Shown piece by piece: positions 51,106 through 59,436 of a stretch of DNA of 64,000 nucleotides (within the stretch, counting starts at the first letter, position 1; the number at the start of each line of letters is the position of its first letter). The DNA is taken from positions 1 to 64,000 of the forward strand of contig JAKFFB010000313.1 in NCBI GenBank assembly GCA_036675425.1, read 5' to 3'. A model generated the notes under the pieces. It searched no databases. It was not told the DNA's origin and saw only the letters and a program-made list of their open reading frames with translations. Made by a program: the position numbers and the translations under genes. Source of the DNA: SCTD01 sp036675425. GTDB lineage: Bacteria; Actinomycetota; Actinomycetes; Mycobacteriales; SCTD01.

Positions 51106-51591
51106 ATGACGCCCCAGTCCGGCCCCAACTTCGGCAAGCTCGGCGGCAAGGCCGGCATCGCGCTGGCCCTGATCGGCCTCGTCGCCATCGCCTTCGGGTG
51201 GAACGGCGCCGCCGGTCAGCTCAGCACCCTGGCGCAGCTGCCGTACGTCATCTCCGGCGGCCTCATCGGCATCGCCTTCGTCATCCTCGGCGCGGCCATG
51301 CTCGTCGTGCAGAGCGCCCGCGAGGACCGCGCGATCCTCGAGGCCAAGCTCGACCTGCTGGCCGAGGCGTTCCTCGAGGGCCAGGGCCGCGCGCCCAAGG
51401 CCGCCGCCCCCGGCGACCTCTCCGGCCTGGTCGTCGCCGGCTCCGCGAGCTACCACGTGCCGGGCTGCCGGCTGGTCGACGGCCGCGAGGAGACCGGCTA
51501 CCTCACCCCCGCCGAGGCGCAGGAGCGCCAGCTCAAGGCCTGCCGCGTCTGCCAGCCCGACCTCGCCGCCACGGACGTCACCCTCCGCTAG
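51106..51591 (+). CDS. Two-helix membrane protein with Ada-like H-C-C-C metal-binding module (locus B)
   Basis: 161 aa. Two membrane helices (about 16-34 and 45-68, the second reading QLPYVISGGLIGIAFVILG), an amphipathic linker, then His117 and Cys121 in SYHVPGCRLV and Cys146/Cys149 in KACRVCQP. The H-x3-C-x24-C-x2-C layout matches the locus A paralogue at 6367-6906. The ATG at 51106 has GGAG 9 bases upstream; an ATG at 51019 would overlap the divergent gene and was rejected. It faces the Liv genes convergently, separated by a terminator. Confidence 0.72.
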   Translation: MTPQSGPNFGKLGGKAGIALALIGLVAIAFGWNGAAGQLSTLAQLPYVISGGLIGIAFVILGAAMLVVQSAREDRAILEAKLDLLAEAFLEGQGRAPKAAAPGDLSGLVVAGSASYHVPGCRLVDGREETGYLTPAEAQERQLKACRVCQPDLAATDVTLR

Positions 51592-51607
51592 ACCGCACCC
51601 CCCGCGA

Positions 51608-51665
51608 CGATCTTCGTCATCTGGGGCGGCGCCTCGCGTGTCGCGCCACCACATGACGAAGATCG
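51608..51665. repeat. Inverted repeat, CGATCTTCGTCAT type, after the Ada-like gene
   Basis: CGATCTTCGTCAT (51608-51620) pairs perfectly with ATGACGAAGATCG (51653-51665), enclosing a partial GGCGC/GCGCC stem. It lies between the Ada-like gene and the following terminator. Confidence 0.7.
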
Positions 51666-51681
51666 ACGCCAGGAACGCATG

Positions 51682-51713
51682 AAGGCCCGGTCCCCCTTGC
51701 GGGACCGGGCCTT
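51682..51713. terminator. Bidirectional terminator between the Ada-like gene and livF
   Basis: AAGGCCCGGTCCC (51682-51694) pairs perfectly with GGGACCGGGCCTT (51701-51713). The arms end in A and T bases, so it can work in both directions for the converging genes. Confidence 0.8.
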
Positions 51714-51728
51714 TCGCGCGCGTACGAA

Positions 51729-52445
51729 CTACTCGGCGCCTTCGCCGAGGTAGGTCTTGCGCAGCTCGCCGGACTTCTCGAGCTCCTCGCCGCGACCGTC
51801 GAAGGTCAGCGCGCCCTTCTCCATGATGAGCGCCTGGTCGGCGTAGGGCAGCACGCCGACGTTCTGCTCGACGATGATCACCGTGGTGCCGTCGTCGTTG
51901 ATCTGCGACACGACCTGGAAGACGGTCTGCGCCAGCTTGGGCGACAGGCCCAGCGACGCCTCGTCGATCATCAGCATGCGAGGCTTGCTCATGATGGCCC
52001 GACCGATGGCGAGCATCTGCTGCTCACCGCCGGAGAGCGTGCCGGCGAGCTGGTCCTTGCGCTCGTCGAGGCGAGGGAAGTAGGAGAAGACCTGCTCGAC
52101 CGTCTCGGCGATCCCCTTGGTGTCCTTGCGGACCCAGGCGCCGAGCTCGAGGTTCTTCATGACGGTCAGGCCGGGCCAGACGCGACGGCCCTCGGGCGAC
52201 AGGGCGATGCCCGCACGCACGATGCCGGGGGCGTCCTTCCCGGAGATCTTCTTGCCGTCGAAGCGGACCTCGCCGCTCCAGACCGGCAGCACACCGGCCA
52301 GGCAGTTGACGGTCGTGGTCTTGCCCGCGCCGTTGAGGCCGAAGATGACAGCCGTCTGGCCCTCCTCGACGTTGAACGAGATCCCCTGCAGAACGGGCAG
52401 CGCGCCGTAGCCGGTGCGCAGCTCCTCCACCTCGAGCAGGCTCAC
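51729..52445 (-). CDS. livF: Liv-type ABC transporter ATP-binding protein, LivF-like (locus B)
   Basis: 238 aa. LLEVEELRTGYGALPVLQGI is the LivF-like start; Walker A GLNGAGKTTTVNCL, signature TLSGGEQQMLAIGRAIMSKP, Walker B MLMIDEASLGLSP. It is the last gene of locus B and overlaps livG by 4 bases, as in locus A. Confidence 0.94.
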   Translation of the reverse strand: MSLLEVEELRTGYGALPVLQGISFNVEEGQTAVIFGLNGAGKTTTVNCLAGVLPVWSGEVRFDGKKISGKDAPGIVRAGIALSPEGRRVWPGLTVMKNLELGAWVRKDTKGIAETVEQVFSYFPRLDERKDQLAGTLSGGEQQMLAIGRAIMSKPRMLMIDEASLGLSPKLAQTVFQVVSQINDDGTTVIIVEQNVGVLPYADQALIMEKGALTFDGRGEELEKSGELRKTYLGEGAE

Positions 52446-53482
52446 GCCTGGTCCTCCTCGGTCGGGTCGGGCTTGGCGACGGCCTTGCGCGGCGTGCGGG
52501 TCGACGTCGCCCGCTTCTTGGGCCGCAACCGCTCGGCTTCGCCCTCGTCGCTGGCGGCCCGGGCAGCAGCAGTACGACGACGCCGCGTCGGCGGGGCCGG
52601 CTCGTGGTGCACCTCGGGCGCGGGAGCATCGGGGTCGTCGTGGTGCCGGGCGGCCTGCTCGGTGAGGGCGTCGAGCTCGGCGTCCTCCTCGGTCTCTGTC
52701 GTGGCCTCGAGCGCCTCGGGCGCCTCGCCACCCAGGTAGGCCGCGACGACCTCCGGGTGGGTCTGGATGACGCTCGGCTTGCCCTCGGCCAGCAGCCGGC
52801 CGAAGTTCAGCACGTAGACGTGGTCGCAGACGCGGAGCACGAGCGGCACGTGGTGCTCGATGACCAGCATCGTCAGCGCGAACTCCCGGCGCAGCGTGAG
52901 CAGCCGGTCGCCGAGCTCGTCGGACTCCTCCGGACCCATGCCGGAGGTCGGCTCGTCGAGCAGCAGGATGTCCGGGTCGGTCGCCAGGGCGCAGCCCAGC
53001 TCGAGCAGCTTGAGCGTGCCGTAGGACTGGCCGCCGACCTTCTTGTCACGGATCGACTGCAGGCCGAGCAGGTCCAGGATCGCGTCCGCCTTGGCGGTGA
53101 GCTCCCGCTCCCGCTTCGACGTCAAGCTCGTGCCGACCAGGCCGGACAGCACGTCATAGCCCGCCTTGGCGTGCTGTGCCGTCTTGAGGTTCTCGATCGC
53201 GGTGGCGCTCTTGACCATGCCGACGTTCTGGAAGGTGCGCCCGAAGCCCATGGCCGCCTTCACGTGCGGCGGGGCCTGCGTGACGTCCCGCCCGCGGTAG
53301 CGCACCGAGCCGGTGTTGGGCTGGTAGAAGCCCGTGATGCAGTTGAACGCCGTCGTCTTGCCGGCGCCGTTGGGACCGATCAGGCCGACGATCTCGTACT
53401 CGTTGACCTCGAGGTTGACGTCTTGCAGCGCCTGCAGCCCGCCGAAGCGGATCGACAGGTCGCTGACCTCAAGCACGGACAC
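52442..53482 (-). CDS. livG: LivG-like ABC ATP-binding protein with charged C-terminal extension (locus B)
   Basis: 346 aa. The ABC domain fills about 1-255 (Walker A GPNGAGKTTAFNCITG, Walker B ILLLDEPTSGMGPEES, LVIEHHVPLVLRVCD). About 90 extra residues follow, first acidic (TETEEDAELDALTEQAARHH), then Arg/Lys/Ala-rich (RRRRTAAARAASDEGEAERL). LivG proteins normally end near 255, so the tail is unusual. It may be a docking or interaction segment. It overlaps livM by 14 bases, the same length as in locus A. GTG start. Confidence 0.9.
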   Translation of the reverse strand: MSVLEVSDLSIRFGGLQALQDVNLEVNEYEIVGLIGPNGAGKTTAFNCITGFYQPNTGSVRYRGRDVTQAPPHVKAAMGFGRTFQNVGMVKSATAIENLKTAQHAKAGYDVLSGLVGTSLTSKRERELTAKADAILDLLGLQSIRDKKVGGQSYGTLKLLELGCALATDPDILLLDEPTSGMGPEESDELGDRLLTLRREFALTMLVIEHHVPLVLRVCDHVYVLNFGRLLAEGKPSVIQTHPEVVAAYLGGEAPEALEATTETEEDAELDALTEQAARHHDDPDAPAPEVHHEPAPPTRRRRTAAARAASDEGEAERLRPKKRATSTRTPRKAVAKPDPTEEDQA

Positions 53483-54623
53483 TGGAGCCCTCCACAGCGC
53501 CGGGGCCGTCGTCCTGCGGGTGCAGGAGAGCGTGCACGTCGAAGGGCTTGCCCCACGTCCAGTCGAAGAAGGCGCGGAGCTGCTGCCCGAGACCGCCTGG
53601 GAACTGGACGATGGTCAGCAGCAGCCCGAGGGCGCCGAGGAAGCCCACGGCGTACTGGGTCAGGTTCGCCTCTGCGTTGGTGCTGCCGAAGGAGAGCAGC
53701 CCGACGAGGAACTGCTGGACCTCGTGCATCCAGGTCTCCTCGAGGATGAACGAGAGCGAGGCGAACAGCGAGGCGCCGAGGATGACACCGATGCGGGACC
53801 CGAGGCCGCCGACGACCGTCATCAGCACGAAGGTCAGGGCCAGGTTGAACCCGAGTCCCGAGGCGGTCACGAGGCCGATCCGGTAGGCGAGCAGCGCTCC
53901 GGCCACGCCGGCGAGCGTGCCGGAGATGACGAAGGCGATGAGCTTGAAGGCGGTGACGTTGATGCCGAAGGCCTCCGCCACGCGCTCGTTCTCCTTCAAC
54001 GCCAGCAGTGCGCGCCCGGTCTTCGTCTTCAGCAGCCGGTAGTCGATGTAGACCGCGACGACGAGGAAGGCCAGGCAGAAGTAGAAGAAGTTGGAGTCGG
54101 CGATCAGCCACTCCGGCCGGTCCGCCGGCTGACCCGCCCCCGCGTTGGTGAGCCACTCGACCTCGAAGAGCGACTCCTCGAGCGTGAGCGCGAAGACCAG
54201 GGTGATCAGCGCCAGGTAGAGGCCGGTGATGCGCAGCGCCACCAGCCCCATCACCAGGGCGAACAGCGCTCCGACCACCCCGGCGATGACGAAGGTCAGG
54301 GCGAACGGCACCTCGCGGACGGTCAGCGAGTAGGCCGCTGCGAAGGCACCGATGCCGAAGAAGCCGTTGTGTCCCAGCGACAGCTGGCCGGTGTGCCCGA
54401 TCAGGATGTTGAGCGAGATGCCGACGATCGCGTAGATGCACGCGTCCGCGGCGATGGCAGCAGCGCCGCCCTCGTCCTGCGGGATGCGCCAGAGGAAGAT
54501 GTAGGCGACCACTGCAAGGACCAGGATCCTCGGCAGCCAGCGGATCGGCCCGAACTCCCTCCCCTGCTTGTGCGCAGGCGCCGGCTCGGCGGGCGTGGTC
54601 GCCCGCGCGTCGACCGCGGTCAT
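53469..54623 (-). CDS. livM: LivM-like ABC permease (locus B)
   Basis: 384 aa, about nine or ten helices. LNILIGHTGQLSLGHNGFFG and LRITGLYLALITLVFALTLE are the LivM signatures, with VVGGLGSRIGVILGASLFAS further on. A polar C-terminal tail follows. The ATG at 54623 overlaps the livH stop (TGATG). It forms the second channel half with LivH. Confidence 0.93.
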   Translation of the reverse strand: MTAVDARATTPAEPAPAHKQGREFGPIRWLPRILVLAVVAYIFLWRIPQDEGGAAAIAADACIYAIVGISLNILIGHTGQLSLGHNGFFGIGAFAAAYSLTVREVPFALTFVIAGVVGALFALVMGLVALRITGLYLALITLVFALTLEESLFEVEWLTNAGAGQPADRPEWLIADSNFFYFCLAFLVVAVYIDYRLLKTKTGRALLALKENERVAEAFGINVTAFKLIAFVISGTLAGVAGALLAYRIGLVTASGLGFNLALTFVLMTVVGGLGSRIGVILGASLFASLSFILEETWMHEVQQFLVGLLSFGSTNAEANLTQYAVGFLGALGLLLTIVQFPGGLGQQLRAFFDWTWGKPFDVHALLHPQDDGPGAVEGSSVRA

Positions 54624-55564
54624 CAAGTCTCCTTGCCGAGCAGGCCGGCCGGGCGGACGAGCAGCACGACGAGCAGGGCGACGAACAGCACCACCTTGCC
54701 CGAGCCGGGGAGGACGTCCTTCGGGATGTTGGTCTGGGCGAACGACTCGATCATGCCCACGACCACCCCGCCGACAAAAGCACCCGGCAGGGCGGTGACG
54801 CCGCCGAGCACGGCCGCCGTGAAGGCCGGCACCAGGGCGATGAAGGTCAGGCTGCCCGGGAAGACCACGCCGACCGTGCCCGAGAGCAGGATGCCGGCGA
54901 TCGCGCCGAGCAGTCCGGCGATGCCCCACGTCAGGGCTGAGGTGCGCTCGACGCTGATGCCGACCAGTCGGGTCGCGGTCGGCTCCTGCGACACGGCGAT
55001 GATCGCGGTGCCGGTGCGGGTGCGGCTGAAGAACAGCGCGCTCGCGACGGCGAGGACGGCCAGCACGACCACGACCAGCGCGCCGGTGTCGGTGACCCGG
55101 AGCGACGACGTGGTCAGGAAGTCGCCCTCGAGGATCCGCACGGCGGAACGCGGCTCCGGACCGGACAGGAAGCCGCCGAGTGCCACCAGCAGGAGCAGCA
55201 CGCCGGCGGTGGCGACCACAACCGTGACCTTGGCGGCGGAGAACAGGGGGCGTACGACCACGCGCTCGATCAGCAGCCCGAGACCGAGGCCCGTGAGCAG
55301 CCCGACGAGCAGGGCCAGGGGCACCGGCAGGTTCGGGAACGGGCCGACCCCCTGGTCCGCGAAGGCCGCCATCATCGCCGAGAAGGTACCGATCTCGGCC
55401 TGGGAGAAGTTGAAGATCTTCCCGCTCTTGTAGAGCAGCACCAGACCGAGCCCGAGCAGCCCGTACACAGACCCCTGGATCAGGCCCGAGACGACGGGCA
55501 CGACGATCTCGAGGGCCTGGGGCTCCATCTGCAGCGCGGTCTCGGTGAGGAGTCCGGCGCTCAC
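54623..55564 (-). CDS. livH: LivH-like ABC permease (locus B)
   Basis: 313 aa, about eight helices. PVVSGLIQGSVYGLLGLGLV, LLYKSGKIFNFSQAEIGTFS, and FFSRTRTGTAIIAVSQEPTA with LVGISVERTSALTWGIAGLL are LivH signatures. The GTG at 55564 overlaps the binding-protein stop as GTGA. Confidence 0.93.
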   Translation of the reverse strand: MSAGLLTETALQMEPQALEIVVPVVSGLIQGSVYGLLGLGLVLLYKSGKIFNFSQAEIGTFSAMMAAFADQGVGPFPNLPVPLALLVGLLTGLGLGLLIERVVVRPLFSAAKVTVVVATAGVLLLLVALGGFLSGPEPRSAVRILEGDFLTTSSLRVTDTGALVVVVLAVLAVASALFFSRTRTGTAIIAVSQEPTATRLVGISVERTSALTWGIAGLLGAIAGILLSGTVGVVFPGSLTFIALVPAFTAAVLGGVTALPGAFVGGVVVGMIESFAQTNIPKDVLPGSGKVVLFVALLVVLLVRPAGLLGKET

Positions 55565-57078
55565 TTCTTGTACGTCGCGACGGTCTTGATGACGCCGTTC
55601 GTCCCGCTGCAGGTGATCTGGTTCAGGAACGCGCCGGTGCCACCGAAGCGGGTCTTGCCGCCGAAGACCGACGGCTGGAGCACGCCACCGGGCGTGCCCG
55701 CCGCTGCGAGAGCGGCGATGAAGCTCTCGCGGTTGACCGGACCCTTGATCAGGTTGAAGGCCTGCTCGAGCTGCTGCATGCCGCCCCAGATGCCGGCTTC
55801 GATGTCATCGGTGAACGTCGGCGCGCCCTTGGCGGCCGCCTGTGCCTGAGCCTTGTCCGGGCTCGGGTGCAGGTAGAAGCCCTTGAAACCACCAGCGCCA
55901 CCGCGGCAGGCGAGGTCGGCCACCGACTGGATGCCGAAGGACGGGCCAGGGCCGGTGTAGGTGGCGGTGGGGTACTGGTTGACGCACTGGCCGAAGAACA
56001 GCGGCTGGCCCAGGAAGTAGATCGACTCGTAGCCACCGGAGCGCAGCTGGTTGCCCACCGTGAGGCAGTCACGCGGCGCCTTCTCCGTCAGGATGATGTC
56101 GTTGTCCGGGTTGAACTTCCCGGAGCGGCCCATGGCACCGTTCTTCACGAGCTCGGCGGCGATGCTGTCGCGAGCGTCGGCGAAGTTGGGCGTGCCGGTG
56201 ATGACGACGGCCCACTTCTTGTTCAGGTAGCCCTTCTCCTTGGCCGCGCGGATGACCAGCGGGCTCTGCTGCTTGTAGGTCAGCGAACCGGCGAAGTAGT
56301 TGGGCAGGTTGCCAAGACCCGACTCCGTCACGCCGGAGGAGATGTAGGGGACGTTGGCCCGTCGCAGGACCTGGCTCTGGGCGCAGGCCTGGATCTGGTC
56401 GGTGCCGGCGCCACCGAAGATGGCGAAGGCGCTCTTGGCGGCCGAGTTGCACGCGCGCAGCGCGTCCTGAGCGTTGTACTTGTCGTCGACCGCGACGACC
56501 TTGACCTTCCACTCGTTCCACAGCAGGCGCGGGCCGCCGTTCGGGCCGCTCTGCTCCCAGTACTTGGGGCCGCCGGTCTTGAAGCTGTTCTGCGGCACGC
56601 CGGCGCCCGTGAGCGGGCCGTGGACGACGACGGTGATGGTCTTGCTGCCGAAGTCGATGCCTGTGGTGTTGCCCTGCCCCTTGACCGGCATGGTCGGGCC
56701 GCTCGCGGTGCCGCCACCGGTGCTGCCGCTGCCGGTGCTGCCGCTGCCGGAGCTGCCGGAGCCAGTCGTGCCGGACCCGCTCGTTCCCGAGCCGGTGCTG
56801 CCGGAGCCCGACGTGCCGGAGCCCGTCGTGCCCGTCCCGCCGCCCGTCGTCCCTGCGTCCGTCGTGCCACCGCCGGCGGCTCCCGGGTCGCTGGTGAACG
56901 AGTCGACGGTGCCGTCACCGTCGGTGTCGACGGCGACCTGGCCGCTGCCGGCACCACCGGCGAGGCCAGGGTTCTGCGCGAGGGCGTCCTTCACCTCCGG
57001 CTTCAGGCCGCAGGCAGACGTGAGGACTGCCGACGCGAGGACCGCGACGGCCAGACCGCGTGAGCGGGACGGGTTCAT
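55561..57078 (-). CDS. Liv-type substrate-binding lipoprotein with Ser/Gly/Thr linker and DxDxDG motif (locus B)
   Basis: 505 aa. The lipobox is LTSAC (Cys23). A short DTDGDGTVDS segment at about 50-60 resembles a calcium-binding loop (DxDxDGxxD). A linker of about 75 residues, mostly Gly/Ser/Thr repeats, leads to a type I binding fold beginning around ITVVVHGPLTGAGVPQNSF, of the LivJ-like family. Both loci share the lipoprotein plus long linker plan. The ligand is unknown. The ATG at 57078 has GGAG 11 bases upstream. Confidence 0.9.
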   Translation of the reverse strand: MNPSRSRGLAVAVLASAVLTSACGLKPEVKDALAQNPGLAGGAGSGQVAVDTDGDGTVDSFTSDPGAAGGGTTDAGTTGGGTGTTGSGTSGSGSTGSGTSGSGTTGSGSSGSGSTGSGSTGGGTASGPTMPVKGQGNTTGIDFGSKTITVVVHGPLTGAGVPQNSFKTGGPKYWEQSGPNGGPRLLWNEWKVKVVAVDDKYNAQDALRACNSAAKSAFAIFGGAGTDQIQACAQSQVLRRANVPYISSGVTESGLGNLPNYFAGSLTYKQQSPLVIRAAKEKGYLNKKWAVVITGTPNFADARDSIAAELVKNGAMGRSGKFNPDNDIILTEKAPRDCLTVGNQLRSGGYESIYFLGQPLFFGQCVNQYPTATYTGPGPSFGIQSVADLACRGGAGGFKGFYLHPSPDKAQAQAAAKGAPTFTDDIEAGIWGGMQQLEQAFNLIKGPVNRESFIAALAAAGTPGGVLQPSVFGGKTRFGGTGAFLNQITCSGTNGVIKTVATYKK

Positions 57079-57127
57079 GGTGGAGGTGCTCCTGGTCCTG
57101 TACTGGGTGGGGGCGGGACGGGAGGAC

Positions 57128-58216
57128 TTAGAGGGCGACGGGGCGAGCCAGTCGGGGACCGCGGGCAGCGGCCGAGGTCTGCCGGCCCTGCAGGGCCTTG
57201 CTGAGGCGGGACTGGCTCGTGGCTGCAGCTGCGGGAGTGACGCGGGTGTCGCCGAGGATGAGCGACAGTAGGGCGCCGATGCCCACGAGGGCCAGCAGGC
57301 CGACCCAGAAGCTGGTCGACGGGGTGAGCGGCGCCTCGGTCATGGCGCTGACGTTCTGGATGGGCGCGGCGACAGCAGGCTCGGGAGCGGCCTGAGCCTG
57401 CGGGGCCGGCTCGGGCAGCGCGGTGTCGACCACCGGCGCGTCGACGGTGCCGAAGCCGCCGGTCTCGAAGCTGGGCAACGAGCCGCCCGTGTCGAAGCCG
57501 CCCGCAAGCGGCACCTCGCCGCTGCCGGTGTCGACGGGCAGCTCCTCGAGCGGAGCCAGGGCGGTGAACGACAGCGCGAGCGAGGCCTCGGCGAACGGCG
57601 CGAAGACGACCTGGAACGGCTGCGCGACACCCTCGGCGACGGTCAGGGCGACGCCGTCGTTCGCGGTCAGCCAGGTCGCGGCGAGCCCGGTGATGTCGAA
57701 GACGTAGGCCTTGCCGTCCTCGGACAGCGTGGCCGGCTCGGAGGAGAACTGGTCGCAGAGACGCTCCGGCGCGAGCGTCATGCTGGTGCCGTCCTCGCCG
57801 AAGAAGCCGCTGTCGCCGGCCGCGCAGGCGCGGACGAGCTCAGGGGCGGCGTTGACGACCACGTTGCTCGGCGGACTGGCCTCCACGAGAGGCACGGTGA
57901 GAACGGCCTTGTCGATCGTCGCGTCCAACGGCACCGCGGCCAGGTCGAAGCCGAGGAAGCTGACCTTGTCCTCCTGGCCACCGGCCTGCGAAGCCACGGC
58001 GAGGTTGCCGGGGGCCACGCCGTCAGCCTGGTCGCCGGTGATGTTCGGCGGAGCCTGCGGCGCCTCGTCGGGCTTGGCGATGCCCGCGGAGTAGAAGTAC
58101 GCGCCGTTGGTCGCGTTCTCCGCGGCCTCCTCGGCCACCGCGCTCGGGACCGCCCACAGCGGCACGGCGAGAGCGGCGGCGACGACGACTGACGATGCCC
58201 GCAGGACCTTGCTCAC
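57128..58216 (-). CDS. Secreted protein with C-terminal membrane anchor (locus B)
   Basis: 362 aa. A signal peptide (about 1-28, PSAVAEEA) precedes a beta-sandwich-like ectodomain (LGFDLAAVPLDATIDKAVLT, KAYVFDITGLAATWLTANDG) resembling DNRLRE-type modules. A Pro/Ala/Gly-rich spacer (about 235-300), one membrane helix (TSFWVGLLALVGIGALLSLI) and a basic tail follow. The architecture matches 6903-8186 of locus A. The GTG at 58216 has GGAGGAA 4-5 bases upstream. Function unknown. Confidence 0.74.
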   Translation of the reverse strand: MSKVLRASSVVVAAALAVPLWAVPSAVAEEAAENATNGAYFYSAGIAKPDEAPQAPPNITGDQADGVAPGNLAVASQAGGQEDKVSFLGFDLAAVPLDATIDKAVLTVPLVEASPPSNVVVNAAPELVRACAAGDSGFFGEDGTSMTLAPERLCDQFSSEPATLSEDGKAYVFDITGLAATWLTANDGVALTVAEGVAQPFQVVFAPFAEASLALSFTALAPLEELPVDTGSGEVPLAGGFDTGGSLPSFETGGFGTVDAPVVDTALPEPAPQAQAAPEPAVAAPIQNVSAMTEAPLTPSTSFWVGLLALVGIGALLSLILGDTRVTPAAAATSQSRLSKALQGRQTSAAARGPRLARPVAL

Positions 58217-58382
58217 GGCGTTCCTCCACGACCAGGACGTCGGCGGTGTTACCGGCGCGTAAAGCCTGACTTCGACGGGCGTACCCGATCTCCTGCTGGA
58301 GAGGTGATCCCCGACAGAGATGCAGGTCACACCCGGTGCAGGAGCATCCTCGCGCCTCCGGGGCCCCGATGGCAACGCAGGG

Positions 58383-59414
58383 TCAGGCGGGCGGGTCCGC
58401 CAGCGTCCAGCCGCGGACCGGGTCACCCGCCACCTGGGGGGTCTGCCGGCCGTACGGCTTCTGCCCCAGCGTGATGGCCTGGGCGTAGTAGGTGGAGTAG
58501 CGCAGCGCCTCGCCGATGGTCGTACGACCGTCCTTGTCCGCGTCCGCCTGCCCCTGCTTCAGCGACAGGTCGAAGACCAGCCCGGTCCAGACCGACATGC
58601 CCCAGGGCGGGTACTCGTACGACTTCTCGGTCGCCTTGGAGCTGCCGCTGAAGAGCACCCGGTCGCTCGGCAGGCCGTCCATGAAGGACGCGCCCTCGCA
58701 GCCGGCGATGTCGACCCAGAGCTTGCCGCCGACGCGGTTGAGCATCCGGGTGACCTCGGTGTCGCGGACGAAATCGCGGTCGACCGGCCACAGCGAGTCG
58801 TCGACCCCGCCGTGCTGCTTCACGTGGCCGGAGTAGTGGAAGAGGCTGAAGGTGCCCGGGCGGCCCTTGTCGGCGAGCCAGGCCATGCCGTCGCGGATCG
58901 CCCGGCCGGTGACCTGGCCGTCGGCGATCAGCCGGATGTTGGCGGCCTGCCACCCGCTGGCGAGCAGCATCGACCGGATGTGCTCGACGTCCTTGCGGCT
59001 GCCGATGGTGTCGACGGTCGGCCGGCGGTAGTCCTGGACGCCCACGAGGAAGGCGTAGCGGTCGGCCGGCGCGGCCGTCCGCTCGGGTCGCGGGTCGAAC
59101 TGCGGACCGGGCGGCGGGCCGAGGATGCTCTCGACGTCGAGGGCGGGGGTCGCAGCGTTGCGGGCCGGATGCTTCGGCACCGGCGACGGGCTGGGGGTCA
59201 GCACCAGCTGCTCGCGGACCGGCTCGGTGAACACCGGCGTGGCGACCTCCGCCTCGGCGACCGGCTCCTCGATGGCCTGGGTCGCGCCGACCGCGACCAG
59301 CAGGACGAGGCCGAGCGACCAGGCGGTGACCTCGACGAGCCAGCGGGGCGTGCGGCGAGGGGTCACGTACTGAGCGTCGGCAACCGGACGTCCGGGGTCA
59401 AGCGGGGCGTCCAT
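58383..59414 (-). CDS. Membrane-anchored caspase-like (C14 family) peptidase
   Basis: 343 aa. One membrane helix (about 29-45) at the N-terminus, a Pro-rich stalk (about 50-115), then a caspase-like domain (about 119-330). YAFLVGVQDYRRPTVDTIGS starts the fold. The catalytic His197 is in FHYSGHVKQHGG and the catalytic Cys239 in WVDIAGCEGASFMDGLP. The predicted topology puts the protease outside. It starts 22 bases after the metB stop, and locus B's secreted-protein gene lies 166 bases downstream, so co-transcription with either is possible. The target and activator are unknown. Confidence 0.85.
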   Translation of the reverse strand: MDAPLDPGRPVADAQYVTPRRTPRWLVEVTAWSLGLVLLVAVGATQAIEEPVAEAEVATPVFTEPVREQLVLTPSPSPVPKHPARNAATPALDVESILGPPPGPQFDPRPERTAAPADRYAFLVGVQDYRRPTVDTIGSRKDVEHIRSMLLASGWQAANIRLIADGQVTGRAIRDGMAWLADKGRPGTFSLFHYSGHVKQHGGVDDSLWPVDRDFVRDTEVTRMLNRVGGKLWVDIAGCEGASFMDGLPSDRVLFSGSSKATEKSYEYPPWGMSVWTGLVFDLSLKQGQADADKDGRTTIGEALRYSTYYAQAITLGQKPYGRQTPQVAGDPVRGWTLADPPA

Positions 59415-59436
59415 GCCCTTCCAACGCGCGAAGCGG

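Noticed and set aside
56700..56880. CRISPR-like tandem repeat in the locus B binding protein gene
   Set aside because: The repeats are short in-frame codons for a Gly/Ser/Thr linker with no spacers.
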